Counted from the first letter of the stretch, positions 26,786-35,851 are shown. The stretch is DNA of 64,000 nucleotides from Dactylosporangium sucinum (GCF_014647515.1 NZ_BMPI01000020.1:19352-83351), one strand, 5' to 3'. The notes: generated by a model from the sequence alone, not told the origin. Numbers and translations are program-made.

Positions 26786-27187
26786 TCGAACCACTCCACT
26801 CTGCTCATCTGAACGCTCTCGGCGAACGCGATAGCAAAAGCGCCTCGTCAACGACCGAGAACAAGGGTCGGGTTCCGTATCACCCACTTTTGATGCCATG
26901 TTTTGACCATCAACAAGGACTGGGCAGCCTGTAGCGCTGTCGCGCCACGAGCTGGGTCAGGTCCAGGTCTGCCGCGGATGATCAGCTTGCCGGAACGTTC
27001 CGGCATAGCCCAGATCGTGCGCCACCCGAGGCGGCGATGTCAAGGGGCCTTCGATGCCCAAGTCGCGGTCCGCAGATGCCGCGAAAGGCCGGGGAGCGCG
27101 AGACGCGACCAGGGCGCAAGCCATCGAGTGGGCCGAATCGGCCCTGCCCACGTGAACGCCGCCGAGCGCCGTTGATAGCCTCCGGAC
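26786..27187. promoter_or_regulatory. Divergent control region of the nitrile operon and LacI regulator 2
   Basis: About 400 bp separate the binding-protein gene (minus) from LacI gene 2 (plus). The perfect palindrome GCCGGAACGTTCCGGC lies at 26989-27004, close to the middle, so one operator could control both directions. The block after it (gatcgtgcgcc, then tgtcaagg) is shared with the copies at 15055 and 13913. The DNA just before the LacI ATG (GTTGATAGCCTCC) is also shared with LacI gene 1. No gene is visible in the region. Confidence 0.7.
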
Positions 27188-28168
27188 ATGAGCCAGCGAT
27201 CGGTCACCATTGTCGACCTTGCCGACAGTCTCGGCCTGTCAAAGACGACGGTCGCCGATGCTCTCAACGGCTCTGGGAGGGTCTCCGAGGCGACGCGGAG
27301 CAGGGTCCTCGAGGCCGCCCGCCAGCGGGGGTACATGGCGAATCGGGCGGCGCAACAGTTGCGGACGCGATCGGTGGGTGCGATCGGCCTGTACGTTCCG
27401 CCGCAAGTTCGCAACATGGCGTTCTACATGCCGTTCGCGTTCGGCGCGGCCGACGAGGCCTCACACCACGCGTGGGATCTCACGCTGATAACCCGCTGGC
27501 CGCAGAACGGCAAGTCCGCGCATCAGGTCGATGGTGTGATCGTCATCGACGCCTTGCCCGGCGACCCCGTCGTGAGGCGCCTCATCGACCTCCCGATTCC
27601 GATCGTAACGGCGGGCCGGAACGCCGACATCCCGCCGGATCGGCTCGCTGGCGTCATCGAGATCGAACACGAACGCAACTGCGGCATCATCCTCAACCGG
27701 CTCAAGGCCCTGGGGGCGAGTCACCCGGCCTTCGTGAGTCCGGTGGCCGGCGACGACCTGTCATGGTCGCGGCAGCTCCAGCGCGGCTACAAGTCCTGGT
27801 GTCGCCGGAACCGCAGTCGCCCCTGCCTGGTGACGACGCCGACGTTCCCGAGTACCGACGACGTAGCGGCAGCCGTGGCCCAGGTCCTCAGCGATCCCGA
27901 CATCAACGCCGTCCTGTTCGCCTGGCAGGACATCGCCACCCGAGCCGCCATCCAGTTCGAGCATGTGCGGGCCGAGACCGGCCGTTCGGTTGCGCTGGCC
28001 TCGGTGGTGAGTTCGACGGATCACTTCAACGGCACGTACCTGACGGCCCTGGACCTGCGTCCTTATCCCTTCGGTCAGGCGGCGGCGAAGTTGCTCCACG
28101 AGGCGATCGCCGAGCCATCGGACCAGACCGTTTACCGAATCCACGAGCCGGAGCTGGTCGAACAGTAG
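27188..28168 (+). CDS. LacI-family transcriptional regulator 2 (nitrile cluster)
   Basis: A 326-residue LacI/GalR regulator and close paralogue of the protein at 15179-16156. The headpiece has VTIVDLADSLGLSKTTVADAL; the recognition helix (SKTTVADAL) is identical in the two, so both should bind the same palindrome. Differences are spread through the effector domain (for example LITRWPQNGKSAHQ against LLTRWPRNGKPANQ), so they could answer to different ligands such as aldoxime and amide. It is divergent from the nitrile operon with the operator between, the usual layout for its main regulator. Confidence 0.94.
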   Translation: MSQRSVTIVDLADSLGLSKTTVADALNGSGRVSEATRSRVLEAARQRGYMANRAAQQLRTRSVGAIGLYVPPQVRNMAFYMPFAFGAADEASHHAWDLTLITRWPQNGKSAHQVDGVIVIDALPGDPVVRRLIDLPIPIVTAGRNADIPPDRLAGVIEIEHERNCGIILNRLKALGASHPAFVSPVAGDDLSWSRQLQRGYKSWCRRNRSRPCLVTTPTFPSTDDVAAAVAQVLSDPDINAVLFAWQDIATRAAIQFEHVRAETGRSVALASVVSSTDHFNGTYLTALDLRPYPFGQAAAKLLHEAIAEPSDQTVYRIHEPELVEQ

Positions 28169-28233
28169 CGTTCGGGCAGTGTTGGAAACGGTTGAAAGGG
28201 TGTGAAGCTGGCCGACCCGCGCACGTGCTCAGG

Positions 28234-28249
28234 CGGCTCCGAGGAGCCG
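28234..28249. terminator. Candidate bidirectional hairpin between convergent regulators
   Basis: CGGCTCC-GA-GGAGCCG is a perfect 7-bp stem, 65 nt after the LacI 2 stop and 11 nt after the convergent LysR stop. A second, wider pairing (GGCGGCTCC at 28232 with GGAGCCGCC at 28278) is also possible. No T-tract. Confidence 0.4.
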
Positions 28250-28259
28250 GTGCGGTCGG

Positions 28260-29153
28260 TCACTGGCGCACCGGCCCGGAGCCGCCGTAGCGGCTGGTGA
28301 CGAACTCGCTGAGACGCCGGACGATGTCCTCCAGCGTTCCGGCCGCATGATGGCCCGGGTCCCACGCGGCGAACAGCCGGATCTGCAACGGCCCGTGCGC
28401 GCTGTCCACCCGCAGGGGTACCAGGTCGAACCGCGGGTCGTCCGAGACCACCGCCACTCCACGGCCTGCTGCCGCCAGTGCCTGCGCCACCTGTGGGTTG
28501 CTGCACTCCAGCAGCGGGCCGCACGCGAGCTGTTCCGCCGTGAACGCCTCGTCCAGAATCTGCCTGGCCCGAAACGACCGGTCCAGCACGACCAGCGGCT
28601 CGACCGCGAGGTCCCCCAGCCGCACCCGCGCCCGTCCCGCCCACCGGTGTTCCGCGGGAACGTACGCGTACAGCGGCAACACAGCCACCGGCCGACTCAT
28701 CAGCGGGCGCTGCGGTGCGTGCGTAACGATCGCCAGGTCTGTGCCCCGGCGCAAGGCGGCCGCCGCGGCTGGGCCGTCCGCCTCGACAACCGTGGGAATC
28801 GGATCGCGGGGACCGAACGTGGCCAGGAACGGGGCGATGACATCCGTGAGGGTCGTCGGCGGAGCCGCGATACCCAGCCGACCCATGCCGCCCGCGGCCA
28901 GATCGGCCGCCGCCCGGCGAGCCGACTCCGCCTGCCCAAGCACCTCCCGGGCCAGCGACAGGAACTCGCGCCCGGCCGCGGTGAGCTCAAGAGCACGACC
29001 CGGGCGGTGAAAGAGCCGCACCCCCAGTTCCCGCTCGAACTGCCGCAGCTGTCGCGACAGCGCCGGCTGCGTCACCCGCACCACGTCCGCCGCCGCGCTG
29101 AGCGACCCGCTCTCCGCCACCGCCACGAAGTACCGCAGCGTCCTCAACTCCAT
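28260..29153 (-). CDS. LysR-family transcriptional regulator
   Basis: A 297-residue LysR regulator. The winged helix-turn-helix starts MELRTLRYFVAVAESGSLS and continues VTQPALSRQLRQFERELG, followed by LFHRPGRALELTAAG. The effector-binding domain has the usual two lobes. The ATG at 29153 matches the family's start; a TTG 6 nt upstream adds only two residues. It is divergent from the aminotransferase gene, 73 bp apart, and so is the likely activator of the gabT-gdh genes. A short TGCC-T-GGCA palindrome at 29164-29172 in the gap could be part of its site. Confidence 0.92.
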   Translation of the reverse strand: MELRTLRYFVAVAESGSLSAAADVVRVTQPALSRQLRQFERELGVRLFHRPGRALELTAAGREFLSLAREVLGQAESARRAAADLAAGGMGRLGIAAPPTTLTDVIAPFLATFGPRDPIPTVVEADGPAAAAALRRGTDLAIVTHAPQRPLMSRPVAVLPLYAYVPAEHRWAGRARVRLGDLAVEPLVVLDRSFRARQILDEAFTAEQLACGPLLECSNPQVAQALAAAGRGVAVVSDDPRFDLVPLRVDSAHGPLQIRLFAAWDPGHHAAGTLEDIVRRLSEFVTSRYGGSGPVRQ

Positions 29154-29226
29154 CCGCAAATCATGCCTGGCAGTAATAGGAACGCAAAGAAACCGGCATT
29201 AGACAGCAACAATTCCCGGACCCACC

Positions 29227-30603
29227 ATGAACGCCGTGACCACCACCGACAGCATTGCGGCAAGCACCACAGACCTGCCCCAGCGGCGCCACCTCGCCAC
29301 CACCATCCCCGGCCCCCGCTCTCAGCAGCTCATGGCCGCCAAGCAGACCGCTGTCGCCCTCGGTGTCGGCACCACGATGCCGGTCTTCGCCGCCCGTGCC
29401 GCCGGCGGAGTCGTCGAGGACGTCGACGGCAACGTCCTGATCGACCTCGGCTCCGGCATCGCCGTCACTACCGTCGGCTCCAGCGCCCCCCGCGTCGTCG
29501 ACGCCGTCCGCGACCAGGTCGGCCGCTTCACCCACACGTGCTTCATGGTCACCCCCTATGAGTCGTACGTGCAGGTAGCGACCCGCCTCAACGCACTGGC
29601 GCCCGGCACGCACGAGAAGCGGACCGCGCTGTTCAACTCCGGCGCCGAGGCCGTCGAGAACGCAATCAAGATCGCTCGCGTACACACGGGGCGCCAGGCC
29701 GTCGTCGCGTTCGACCACGCCTACCACGGACGCACGAACCTCACCATGGCGCTGACCGCGAAGTCGATGCCGTACAAGCACGGATTCGGGCCGTTCGCCC
29801 CGGAGGTGTACCGCGCCCCGCTGTCCTACCCCTACCGCGACGGCGACATCGACGGTACCGCCGCCGCCCGCCGCGCGACGTCCCTCATCGAAAAGCAGGT
29901 CGGCGCCGACAACGTCGCCGCCGTCATTATCGAGCCCATCCAGGGCGAGGGCGGCTTCATCGTCCCGGCCGCCGGATTCCTGGCCGCGCTCGCCGCCTGG
30001 TGCCGCGACAACGGCGTCATCTTCATCGCCGACGAGGTCCAGACCGGGTTCGCCCGCACCGGTGCCATGTTCGCCTGCGAGCACGAGAACGTCGTCCCAG
30101 ACCTGCTCGTCAGCGCCAAGGGGATCGCCGGTGGGCTGCCGCTGTCCGCCGTCACCGGCCGTGCCGACGTCATGGACGCCCCGCACGTCGGCGGCCTCGG
30201 CGGCACCTACGGCGGCAACCCTCTCGCCTGCGCCGCTGCCCTGGCCGTCATGGACACCATCGAAGCCGACGGCCTGATCGGGCGCGCCCGGCAGATCGAG
30301 ACGCTCATGACCGGCCGGTTGCGCGACCTGCAGACGCGCCAGTCGCGGCTCGGCGACGTGCGCGGTCGCGGCGCCATGATCGCCGTCGAGATCGTCCACC
30401 CCGGCGGTACCGACCCGGACCCGGACACCACCAAGGCGGTCGCCGCGTTCGCGCATGCGCACGGCGTCATCGTCCTGACCTGTGGCACGCACGGCAACGT
30501 GCTGCGCTTCCTGCCGCCCCTGACCATCAGCGACGACCTGCTCCACGAGGCCCTCGACATCATCGAGGCCGCGTTCGACGCTACAGCCGGGGGCCACGCA
30601 TGA
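29227..30603 (+). CDS. gabT: Class III aminotransferase, probable 4-aminobutyrate aminotransferase
   Basis: A 458-residue PLP aminotransferase. It has the N-terminal GTTMPVFAARAAGGVVEDVD, GAEAVENAIKIARVHTGR, AYHGRTNLTMALTAKSMPYK (both typical of GabT), the PLP-binding IFIADEVQTGFARTG and the Schiff-base Lys298 in SAKGIAGGLPLS. It probably converts GABA (or a related omega-amino acid) with 2-oxoglutarate to the semialdehyde and glutamate. The stop overlaps the glutamate dehydrogenase ATG, so glutamate made here could be deaminated by the next enzyme. The semialdehyde dehydrogenase that should follow is broken. Confidence 0.9.
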   Translation: MNAVTTTDSIAASTTDLPQRRHLATTIPGPRSQQLMAAKQTAVALGVGTTMPVFAARAAGGVVEDVDGNVLIDLGSGIAVTTVGSSAPRVVDAVRDQVGRFTHTCFMVTPYESYVQVATRLNALAPGTHEKRTALFNSGAEAVENAIKIARVHTGRQAVVAFDHAYHGRTNLTMALTAKSMPYKHGFGPFAPEVYRAPLSYPYRDGDIDGTAAARRATSLIEKQVGADNVAAVIIEPIQGEGGFIVPAAGFLAALAAWCRDNGVIFIADEVQTGFARTGAMFACEHENVVPDLLVSAKGIAGGLPLSAVTGRADVMDAPHVGGLGGTYGGNPLACAAALAVMDTIEADGLIGRARQIETLMTGRLRDLQTRQSRLGDVRGRGAMIAVEIVHPGGTDPDPDTTKAVAAFAHAHGVIVLTCGTHGNVLRFLPPLTISDDLLHEALDIIEAAFDATAGGHA

Positions 30604-31868
30604 GCACCGTGATCCCCGTACCCACCGCCGCGACACCACTGCAGGGCGCACGGGAACAGCTGGCCGAGGCATGCGCCGTTCTCGGCTACGACCAGGGCAT
30701 GTACCAGATGCTGGCCAACCCGCGCAGGGAGGTCACCGTCAGCATTCCCCTGCGCCGCGACAACGGCACCGTGGAGCTGCTCACCGGCCACCGCGTCCAG
30801 CACAACTTCTCCCGCGGCCCGGCCAAGGGCGGCGTACGCTTCTCCCCCGCTGTCGACCTCGACGAGGTACGCGCGCTGGCGATGTGGATGACCTGGAAGT
30901 GCGCCCTGCTGGACGTTCCGTACGGCGGTGCCAAAGGCGGCGTACAAATCGACCCGCGCCAGTACTCCACCGCCGAGCTCGAGCGCGTCACCCGCCGCTA
31001 CACCAGCGAGATCAGCCCCGTCATCGGGCCGGAGCGGGACATCCCCGCACCAGACATCGGCACCGACGAGCAGACCATGGCCTGGATGATGGACACGTTC
31101 AGCGTCGCCCGCGGGCACACCGTCACCGGTGTCGTCACCGGCAAGCCGATCAGCGTCGGCGGATCGCTGGGCCGCGCATCCGCCACCTCCCGCGGCGTCG
31201 TCCATGTTGCCCTCGATGCGCTCGCACACGCCGGCATCCCGGCCACTCGAGCCCGCGCCGCTGTGCAGGGCTACGGCAAGGTCGGCCGGGACGTAGCCAC
31301 GTTCCTGGACGACGCCGGCGTGTGCGTGATCGCCGTCAGCGACCAGTACGGCGCCATCTACGCCAGCAACGGCTTGGACCTCAAGGCGCTGCGCCAGCAC
31401 GTCGACGCCACCGGGCAGGTCCCCGGCTTCCCCGGCGGCGAGGCCCTCGACGGCGACAGCCTGCTTGAGCTCGATGTCGATCTGCTCGTGCCGGCCGCCG
31501 TGGAGAGCGTCATCCGCGCCGACAACGCCCCCCGGGTTCGCGCCCGAGTCATCGTCGAAGGCGCCAACGGTCCCACCACGCCGGCCGCCGACCGCATCCT
31601 GGCCGACAACCGCGTCCTCGTCGTGCCCGACATCCTCGCCAACGCCGGCGGCGTCATCGTGTCCTACTTCGAATGGGTTCAGGCCAACCAGGCGTACTGG
31701 TGGAGCGCGGATGACGTCGAGAGCCGCCTCGCGGACCGGATGCGCAACACATGGCGACGCGTCCTCGACCACGCGACCGCGAACCACCTGACCTTGCGCA
31801 CCGCCGCCACCTGCCTCGCCGTCCAGAGCGTCGCCGAGGCCCACAAGATCCGAGGACTGTACCCGTGA
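30600..31868 (+). CDS. gdhA: Glutamate dehydrogenase (Glu/Leu/Phe/Val dehydrogenase family)
   Basis: A 422-residue dehydrogenase. Substrate-binding Lys76 is in RGPAKGGVRFSP and catalytic Lys112 in VPYGGAKGGVQIDP, with the dinucleotide-binding AAVQGYGKVGRDVATFLDD (GxGxxG/A-type) from about residue 220. The RYTSEISPVIGPERDIPAPD segment and GRASATSRGVVH are characteristic of catabolic NAD-type enzymes of about 420 residues. The ATG at 30600 overlaps the gabT stop; a longer frame upstream is antisense-like coding within gabT and is rejected. It reversibly deaminates glutamate, linking nitrogen released by the neighbouring pathways to carbon metabolism. Confidence 0.93.
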   Translation: MSTVIPVPTAATPLQGAREQLAEACAVLGYDQGMYQMLANPRREVTVSIPLRRDNGTVELLTGHRVQHNFSRGPAKGGVRFSPAVDLDEVRALAMWMTWKCALLDVPYGGAKGGVQIDPRQYSTAELERVTRRYTSEISPVIGPERDIPAPDIGTDEQTMAWMMDTFSVARGHTVTGVVTGKPISVGGSLGRASATSRGVVHVALDALAHAGIPATRARAAVQGYGKVGRDVATFLDDAGVCVIAVSDQYGAIYASNGLDLKALRQHVDATGQVPGFPGGEALDGDSLLELDVDLLVPAAVESVIRADNAPRVRARVIVEGANGPTTPAADRILADNRVLVVPDILANAGGVIVSYFEWVQANQAYWWSADDVESRLADRMRNTWRRVLDHATANHLTLRTAATCLAVQSVAEAHKIRGLYP

Positions 31869-32180
31869 TCACCACAGCCGTCCGCGCCCTCGCCCCCGAG
31901 CTCGGCCTGTTCATCGGCGGTACCTGGACCGGCGCCGCCGCCACCTTCCTCGTCCTCGGCCCGGCCACCGGCAAGCCGCTCGCCTCCGTCGCCGACGGCA
32001 ACGCCGCCGACGCCACCGCCAGCGCGGGACTGGCATGGGCAGCCACCCCGCCGCGGCAGCGCTCGCTGCCGTGGTTCGGCAGGAGATGTTCGGACCGGTC
32101 GCACCCGTGGTCACCCAGAGCGGCCTCGGACGCGAGGGCGCCCGCGCCGGCATCGAGGCATTCACCGAGACGCCTCAGCG
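31865..32180 (+). pseudogene. Deleted succinate-semialdehyde (aldehyde) dehydrogenase gene
   Basis: A GTG at 31865 overlaps the gdh stop (GTGA) and opens an ALDH N-terminus: ELGLFIGGTWTGAAATF, then LVLGPATGKPLASVADG and AGLAWAATPPRQRS. The frame then breaks, and another frame has the family's C-terminus: RQEMFGPVAPVVT, directly joined to QSGLGREGARAGIEAFTET. About 350 residues, including the catalytic Cys and Glu, are deleted, and VVT is fused to QSGLGREG. It was probably gabD, completing a gabT-gdh-gabD operon. Confidence 0.75.
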
Positions 32181-32309
32181 TCGCCTGGCCTCGGGCCTGA
32201 GCCGCCGCGACACTCGAGAGCACCAGCCACAGGGAACCAGCAGCGCGGAAGTCAACGCAGCGCCCACGCCCGGGCGCGCACGACAGTACCCAGGAGAGGG
32301 AACGGATCG

Positions 32310-33605
32310 ATGAGACGCGTCGTCGTGGTCGGGGGCGGCTACGCCGGATTAGCCGTCGCCCGACGTCTCTGCTGCACGCCCGGCCGCTTTGACGTCACCG
32401 TCGTGAACCCCCACGCGTACATGACCTACCAGCCCCTGCTGCCCGAGGCGGCCGCCGGTCTGGTCAACCCCTCCCACATCACGGTGCCACTGAAGTCCGC
32501 GCTGCGCCGGGCACGCGTGCTCACGGCCAGCATGACCGGCCTGGACCCGACGGCGAAACGGGTCCAGGCCACGGCCCCCGACGGGTCGGTCCACGAGTTG
32601 CCCTACGACGACCTCGTACTCGCCGTCGGGTCGATCACCCGCACCTTTCCTGTGCCGGGGCTGGTGGAGCACGCCATCGGGTTCCGCACGGTCGAAGAGG
32701 CCATGCACCTGGCGAACCGGGTCCTGTCCCGCCTCGACCACGCCGAGTCCGCCCTGTGCGCGCAACGGCGCACCCGCATGCTCACCTTCGTGTTCATCGG
32801 CGGTGGCTACGCCGGCGTCGAAGCACTCGCAGAAGTCGAGGACCTGGTCCGGCGAACCCTGCCCAACTATTCGGGGCTGCGTCGCGACGAATGCCGATGG
32901 GTACTCGTCGAGGCGGGTCCACGCATCCTGTCCCAGCTCCCCGAGCGTCTGGCCATCTACGCGACCGACCACCTGCGCGCACGAGGCATCCAGATCCGCA
33001 CCGGCACCCGGTTGCTCCAGGTGACCGACGGAGTCTGCCACCTCAGCGACGGCACCACCATCGAGTCCGACACCATCGTGTGGACCGCCGGAGTAGTCGC
33101 ACCGCCGCTGCTGCGCGACCTGCCATTACCGCTGGACGAGGCAGGCCGTGTCCGAGCCGACGAGCAGTTGCGCGTTCCCGGAGTCCACGCCGTGTGGGCA
33201 CTCGGAGACTGCGCTGCCGTTCCCGACATCCACACCGGCGGCACGTGCCCGCCCACCGCGCAGCATGCCGTTCGGCAGGCGCGGCGTCTCGCCAAGAACC
33301 TGGCGGCTGCCGCAGCCGGCAGGCCCGGACGCCCGTACCGCCACCGGGACGCCGGCGCAGTCGCATCACTCGGCTCCGGAAAGGGCGTCGCCGAACTGTA
33401 CGGGATGCCGCTGCGCGGCTGGCCCGCATGGGCGCTCCACCGCATGTACCACGGCAGCCGGCTGCCCAACCGGCGATTACGGATGATGGTCAACTTCGGC
33501 TGGCTGTTCCACCCCCTGGCCGCCGGACGCGCCGCCCTGCACGCACTGGAGGACCCCCGCGAACCGCTTCGCGCAGCCGACCGCGCCCAGCGCCGCGCCG
33601 GCTGA
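32310..33605 (+). CDS. Type II NADH dehydrogenase-like FAD/NAD(P) oxidoreductase
   Basis: A 431-residue two-dinucleotide-fold flavoprotein. FAD-binding VVVVGGGYAGLAVARRL is at the N-terminus. The NAD(P)-binding fold is TFVFIGGGYAGVEALAE near residue 155. The second FAD-contact motif is VWALGDCAAVPD near residue 295. PHAYMTYQPLLPEAAAG is characteristic of the NDH-2 family. The C-terminal segment (NRRLRMMVNFGWLFHPL) could be the membrane-associating amphipathic helix. It would oxidise NADH and reduce quinone. It follows the gabD remnant by about 130 nt and is probably transcribed separately. Confidence 0.9.
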   Translation: MRRVVVVGGGYAGLAVARRLCCTPGRFDVTVVNPHAYMTYQPLLPEAAAGLVNPSHITVPLKSALRRARVLTASMTGLDPTAKRVQATAPDGSVHELPYDDLVLAVGSITRTFPVPGLVEHAIGFRTVEEAMHLANRVLSRLDHAESALCAQRRTRMLTFVFIGGGYAGVEALAEVEDLVRRTLPNYSGLRRDECRWVLVEAGPRILSQLPERLAIYATDHLRARGIQIRTGTRLLQVTDGVCHLSDGTTIESDTIVWTAGVVAPPLLRDLPLPLDEAGRVRADEQLRVPGVHAVWALGDCAAVPDIHTGGTCPPTAQHAVRQARRLAKNLAAAAAGRPGRPYRHRDAGAVASLGSGKGVAELYGMPLRGWPAWALHRMYHGSRLPNRRLRMMVNFGWLFHPLAAGRAALHALEDPREPLRAADRAQRRAG

Positions 33606-34042
33606 CAGACCGAGCTGAACAAACCTGCCCCAGCTCGGCGACGATCACCACCGCACCGAACGGCTCCGACAGCAGGTACCTTTCGACGCGTCCCCCGGCC
33701 CGGCCGTCGACACCGCAACGGCCTATCACTCTCGGCGCGGCACCGGCCGGTAGTTCATGGGGGGCTCGCCCCGAAAATGAGCGGCGTCACATCGCTCCCC
33801 CGCCCCGCAAAGAGCAGCACGCGGCCTCCGTGCACCACGCGATGCTCCCGGCAGCTCAGCGACGCCGCGCACTCGACGGTGTCAGGTCGCGCCGACACCG
33901 GATGGGGCACGCTTCCGGACGCCCGCATCGCTGCGTGCCCGACCGCTTGTCGTCACCTGGAGCACCGGCTGCGGGGGCACCGACGATCTGCATACCTCGC
34001 CGGCAGGTGATTAGCGGGCCGCGATGCGGGAAGTTCAGCTTC
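33606..34042. other. Intergenic region with no recognisable gene
   Basis: 437 bp between the oxidoreductase and the GH15 gene. The open frames are short or Arg/Pro-rich and I recognise no family in them. A GGGGGCTCGCCCC-like hairpin lies near 33760. The GH15 promoter is presumably here. Confidence 0.4.
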
Positions 34043-35851
34043 GTGACCGGGACGCAGCCGCCGGGCTACCTGCCGATCGCCGAGCACGGACTGATCGGCG
34101 ACCTGCGCACCGTGGCCCTGGTCGGCACCGACGGCACCATCGACTGGTACTGCTGCCCGCGCTTCGACGCCCCGAGCGTGTTCGCATCCATCCTCGACGC
34201 CGAGCGGGGCGGTTCGTTCCAGCTGGCCGCCGAGGTACCGGCCAAGACCAAGCAGTTCTACTTCCCCGACACCAACGTGCTGATGACGCGGTTCTTCACG
34301 GAGGACGGCGTCGGCGAGATCCAGGACTTCATGCCGATCGCCGGCGAGTCGGGCGTTCGGCATCGGCTCATCCGGCGCATCGTGTGCGTGCGCGGCTCGG
34401 TGCCCTTCCGGGCGAGGGTCGCGCCCCGCTTCGACTACGCCCGGCAGCCGCACACCGTCCGGCGGCACGGCGACCACATCGTCTTCGAGTCCCCGGACCT
34501 CTCCCTCGCGTTGACCGCCACGGTGACGGTCGAGCCCGACGGCCCGGACGTGACGGCGTCGTTCAAGCTCCTGGAGGGGGAGTCGGCGGTGTTCGCGCTC
34601 GACCGGGTCGGCGACGACGTCGCGCCCCGCGGCTGCCCGCATGCCGAGGCCGAGCAGGAGTTCGCAGACACGGTGGCGTTCTGGCGGCGGTGGCTGTCCG
34701 CGTCGCGGTACCGCGGCCGGTGGCGCGAGACGGTGCACCGCTCGGCGCTGACCCTCAAGCTGCTCACCTACGCGCCGACCGGGGCTATCGTGGCCGCGCC
34801 CACGACCAGCCTGCCCGAGCAGATCGGCGGCGAACGCAACTGGGACTACCGGTACGTGTGGATCCGCGATGCCGCGTTCTGCGTCTACGCGTTGCTGCGC
34901 CTGGGCTTCACCGGCGAGGCCGAGGCCTTCATGCGGTTTCTCGCCGACCGGTGCACCCTGCGCACCGGCGGCGACGGCGGGCCGCTGCAGGTCATGTACG
35001 GCATCGACGGCCGCAGCGAGCTGCCCGAGCAGGAGCTCGGCCACCTGGACGGGTACCGGGGCTCCGGCCCGGTGCGCATCGGCAACGACGCCGCCCGCCA
35101 GCTCCAGCTCGACATCTACGGCGCGCTCATCGACTCGATCTACCTGTACGACAAGTGGGGCCAGCCCATCTCCAGCGACCGCTGGGACACGGTCTGCGAG
35201 CTGGTGGACTGGGTCTGCGACCACTGGAACCAGCCGGACGAGGGCATCTGGGAGACGCGTGGCGGGCGCAAGCACTTCCTGTACTCGCGGCTGATGTGCT
35301 GGGTGGCGATCGAACGCGCGATACGCATGGCCAACCACCGCGGCCTGCCGGCCGACATGCCGCACTGGACGCGGTCCCGCGACGCGATCTACCGGCAGAT
35401 CGTGCGCCACGGCTGGTCCGCCGCCCGGGATGCGTTCGTCCAGTACCGGTCCGGCGACGTGCTCGACGCCGCGGTCCTGATGATGCCCCTGACCAAGTTC
35501 ATCTCACCGACCGACCCGAAGTGGCTGGCCACACTCGACGCGCTCGCCGCTGACCTGGTCTCCGACTCGCTGGTGTACCGCTACGACCCCGAGGCCAGCC
35601 CGGACGGCCTGCGCGGCGCGGAGGGCACCTTCTCGATCTGTTCCTTCTGGTACGTCGAGGCGCTCGCCCGCGCCGGCCGGCTCGACGAGGCGCGGCTGGC
35701 CTTCGAGAAGATGCTCACCTACGCCAACCATCTGGGCCTCTACGCCGAGCAGATCAGCCGCACCGGTGAACAGCAGGGCAACTTCCCGCAGGCGTTCACC
35801 CACTTCGCGCTCATCAGCGCCGCATTCAACCTCGACCGCGCCCTCGGCTGA
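34043..35851 (+). CDS. Glycoside hydrolase family 15 protein (glucoamylase/trehalase-like)
   Basis: A 602-residue protein. The N-terminal beta-sandwich starts YLPIAEHGLIGDLRTVALVG and DGTIDWYCCPRFDAPSVF. The catalytic (alpha/alpha)6 barrel begins near ERNWDYRYVWIRDAAF and includes the GYRGSGPVRIGNDAA segment. Candidate catalytic acids are the Glu in EQELGHLDGYRG or in the GTFSICSFWYVEAL region and the Glu of EQISRTGEQQGNFPQAF. I use GTG at 34043 (GGGAAG 9 nt upstream), which starts just before the family's first conserved block; a much longer upstream frame overlaps the oxidoreductase in another frame and is rejected. No signal peptide, so intracellular; in actinobacteria such enzymes often act on trehalose. 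Confidence 0.92.
   Translation: MTGTQPPGYLPIAEHGLIGDLRTVALVGTDGTIDWYCCPRFDAPSVFASILDAERGGSFQLAAEVPAKTKQFYFPDTNVLMTRFFTEDGVGEIQDFMPIAGESGVRHRLIRRIVCVRGSVPFRARVAPRFDYARQPHTVRRHGDHIVFESPDLSLALTATVTVEPDGPDVTASFKLLEGESAVFALDRVGDDVAPRGCPHAEAEQEFADTVAFWRRWLSASRYRGRWRETVHRSALTLKLLTYAPTGAIVAAPTTSLPEQIGGERNWDYRYVWIRDAAFCVYALLRLGFTGEAEAFMRFLADRCTLRTGGDGGPLQVMYGIDGRSELPEQELGHLDGYRGSGPVRIGNDAARQLQLDIYGALIDSIYLYDKWGQPISSDRWDTVCELVDWVCDHWNQPDEGIWETRGGRKHFLYSRLMCWVAIERAIRMANHRGLPADMPHWTRSRDAIYRQIVRHGWSAARDAFVQYRSGDVLDAAVLMMPLTKFISPTDPKWLATLDALAADLVSDSLVYRYDPEASPDGLRGAEGTFSICSFWYVEALARAGRLDEARLAFEKMLTYANHLGLYAEQISRTGEQQGNFPQAFTHFALISAAFNLDRALG

Noticed and set aside
28347..29561. A 404-residue open frame on the plus strand across LysR and the gabT start
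   Set aside because: It lies antisense to the clear LysR gene and runs out of frame into gabT; Arg/Pro-rich composition is the usual shadow of high-GC coding DNA.
30480..30600. Riboswitch or attenuator before glutamate dehydrogenase
   Set aside because: The gene overlaps gabT by 4 nt, leaving no leader to hold one.
30207..31844. A 545-residue minus-strand frame opposite gabT and gdh
   Set aside because: Antisense to two certain genes; no domain recognisable; rich in Gly, Val and Asp as expected from the complementary frame.
33740..33780. A G-rich/C-rich hairpin (GGGGGCTCGCCCC) as a terminator of the oxidoreductase gene
   Set aside because: It is about 140 nt beyond the stop, short, and without a T-tract; not strong enough to report as a feature.
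32756..34042. Extension of the GH15 protein upstream to 1031 residues
   Set aside because: The extension is an alternate frame of the NDH-2-like gene and intergenic DNA, Arg/Pro-rich; GH15 similarity starts just after the GTG at 34043.
33953..35410. A 485-residue minus-strand frame opposite the GH15 gene
   Set aside because: Mirror frame of a conserved glycosidase; no family motifs.
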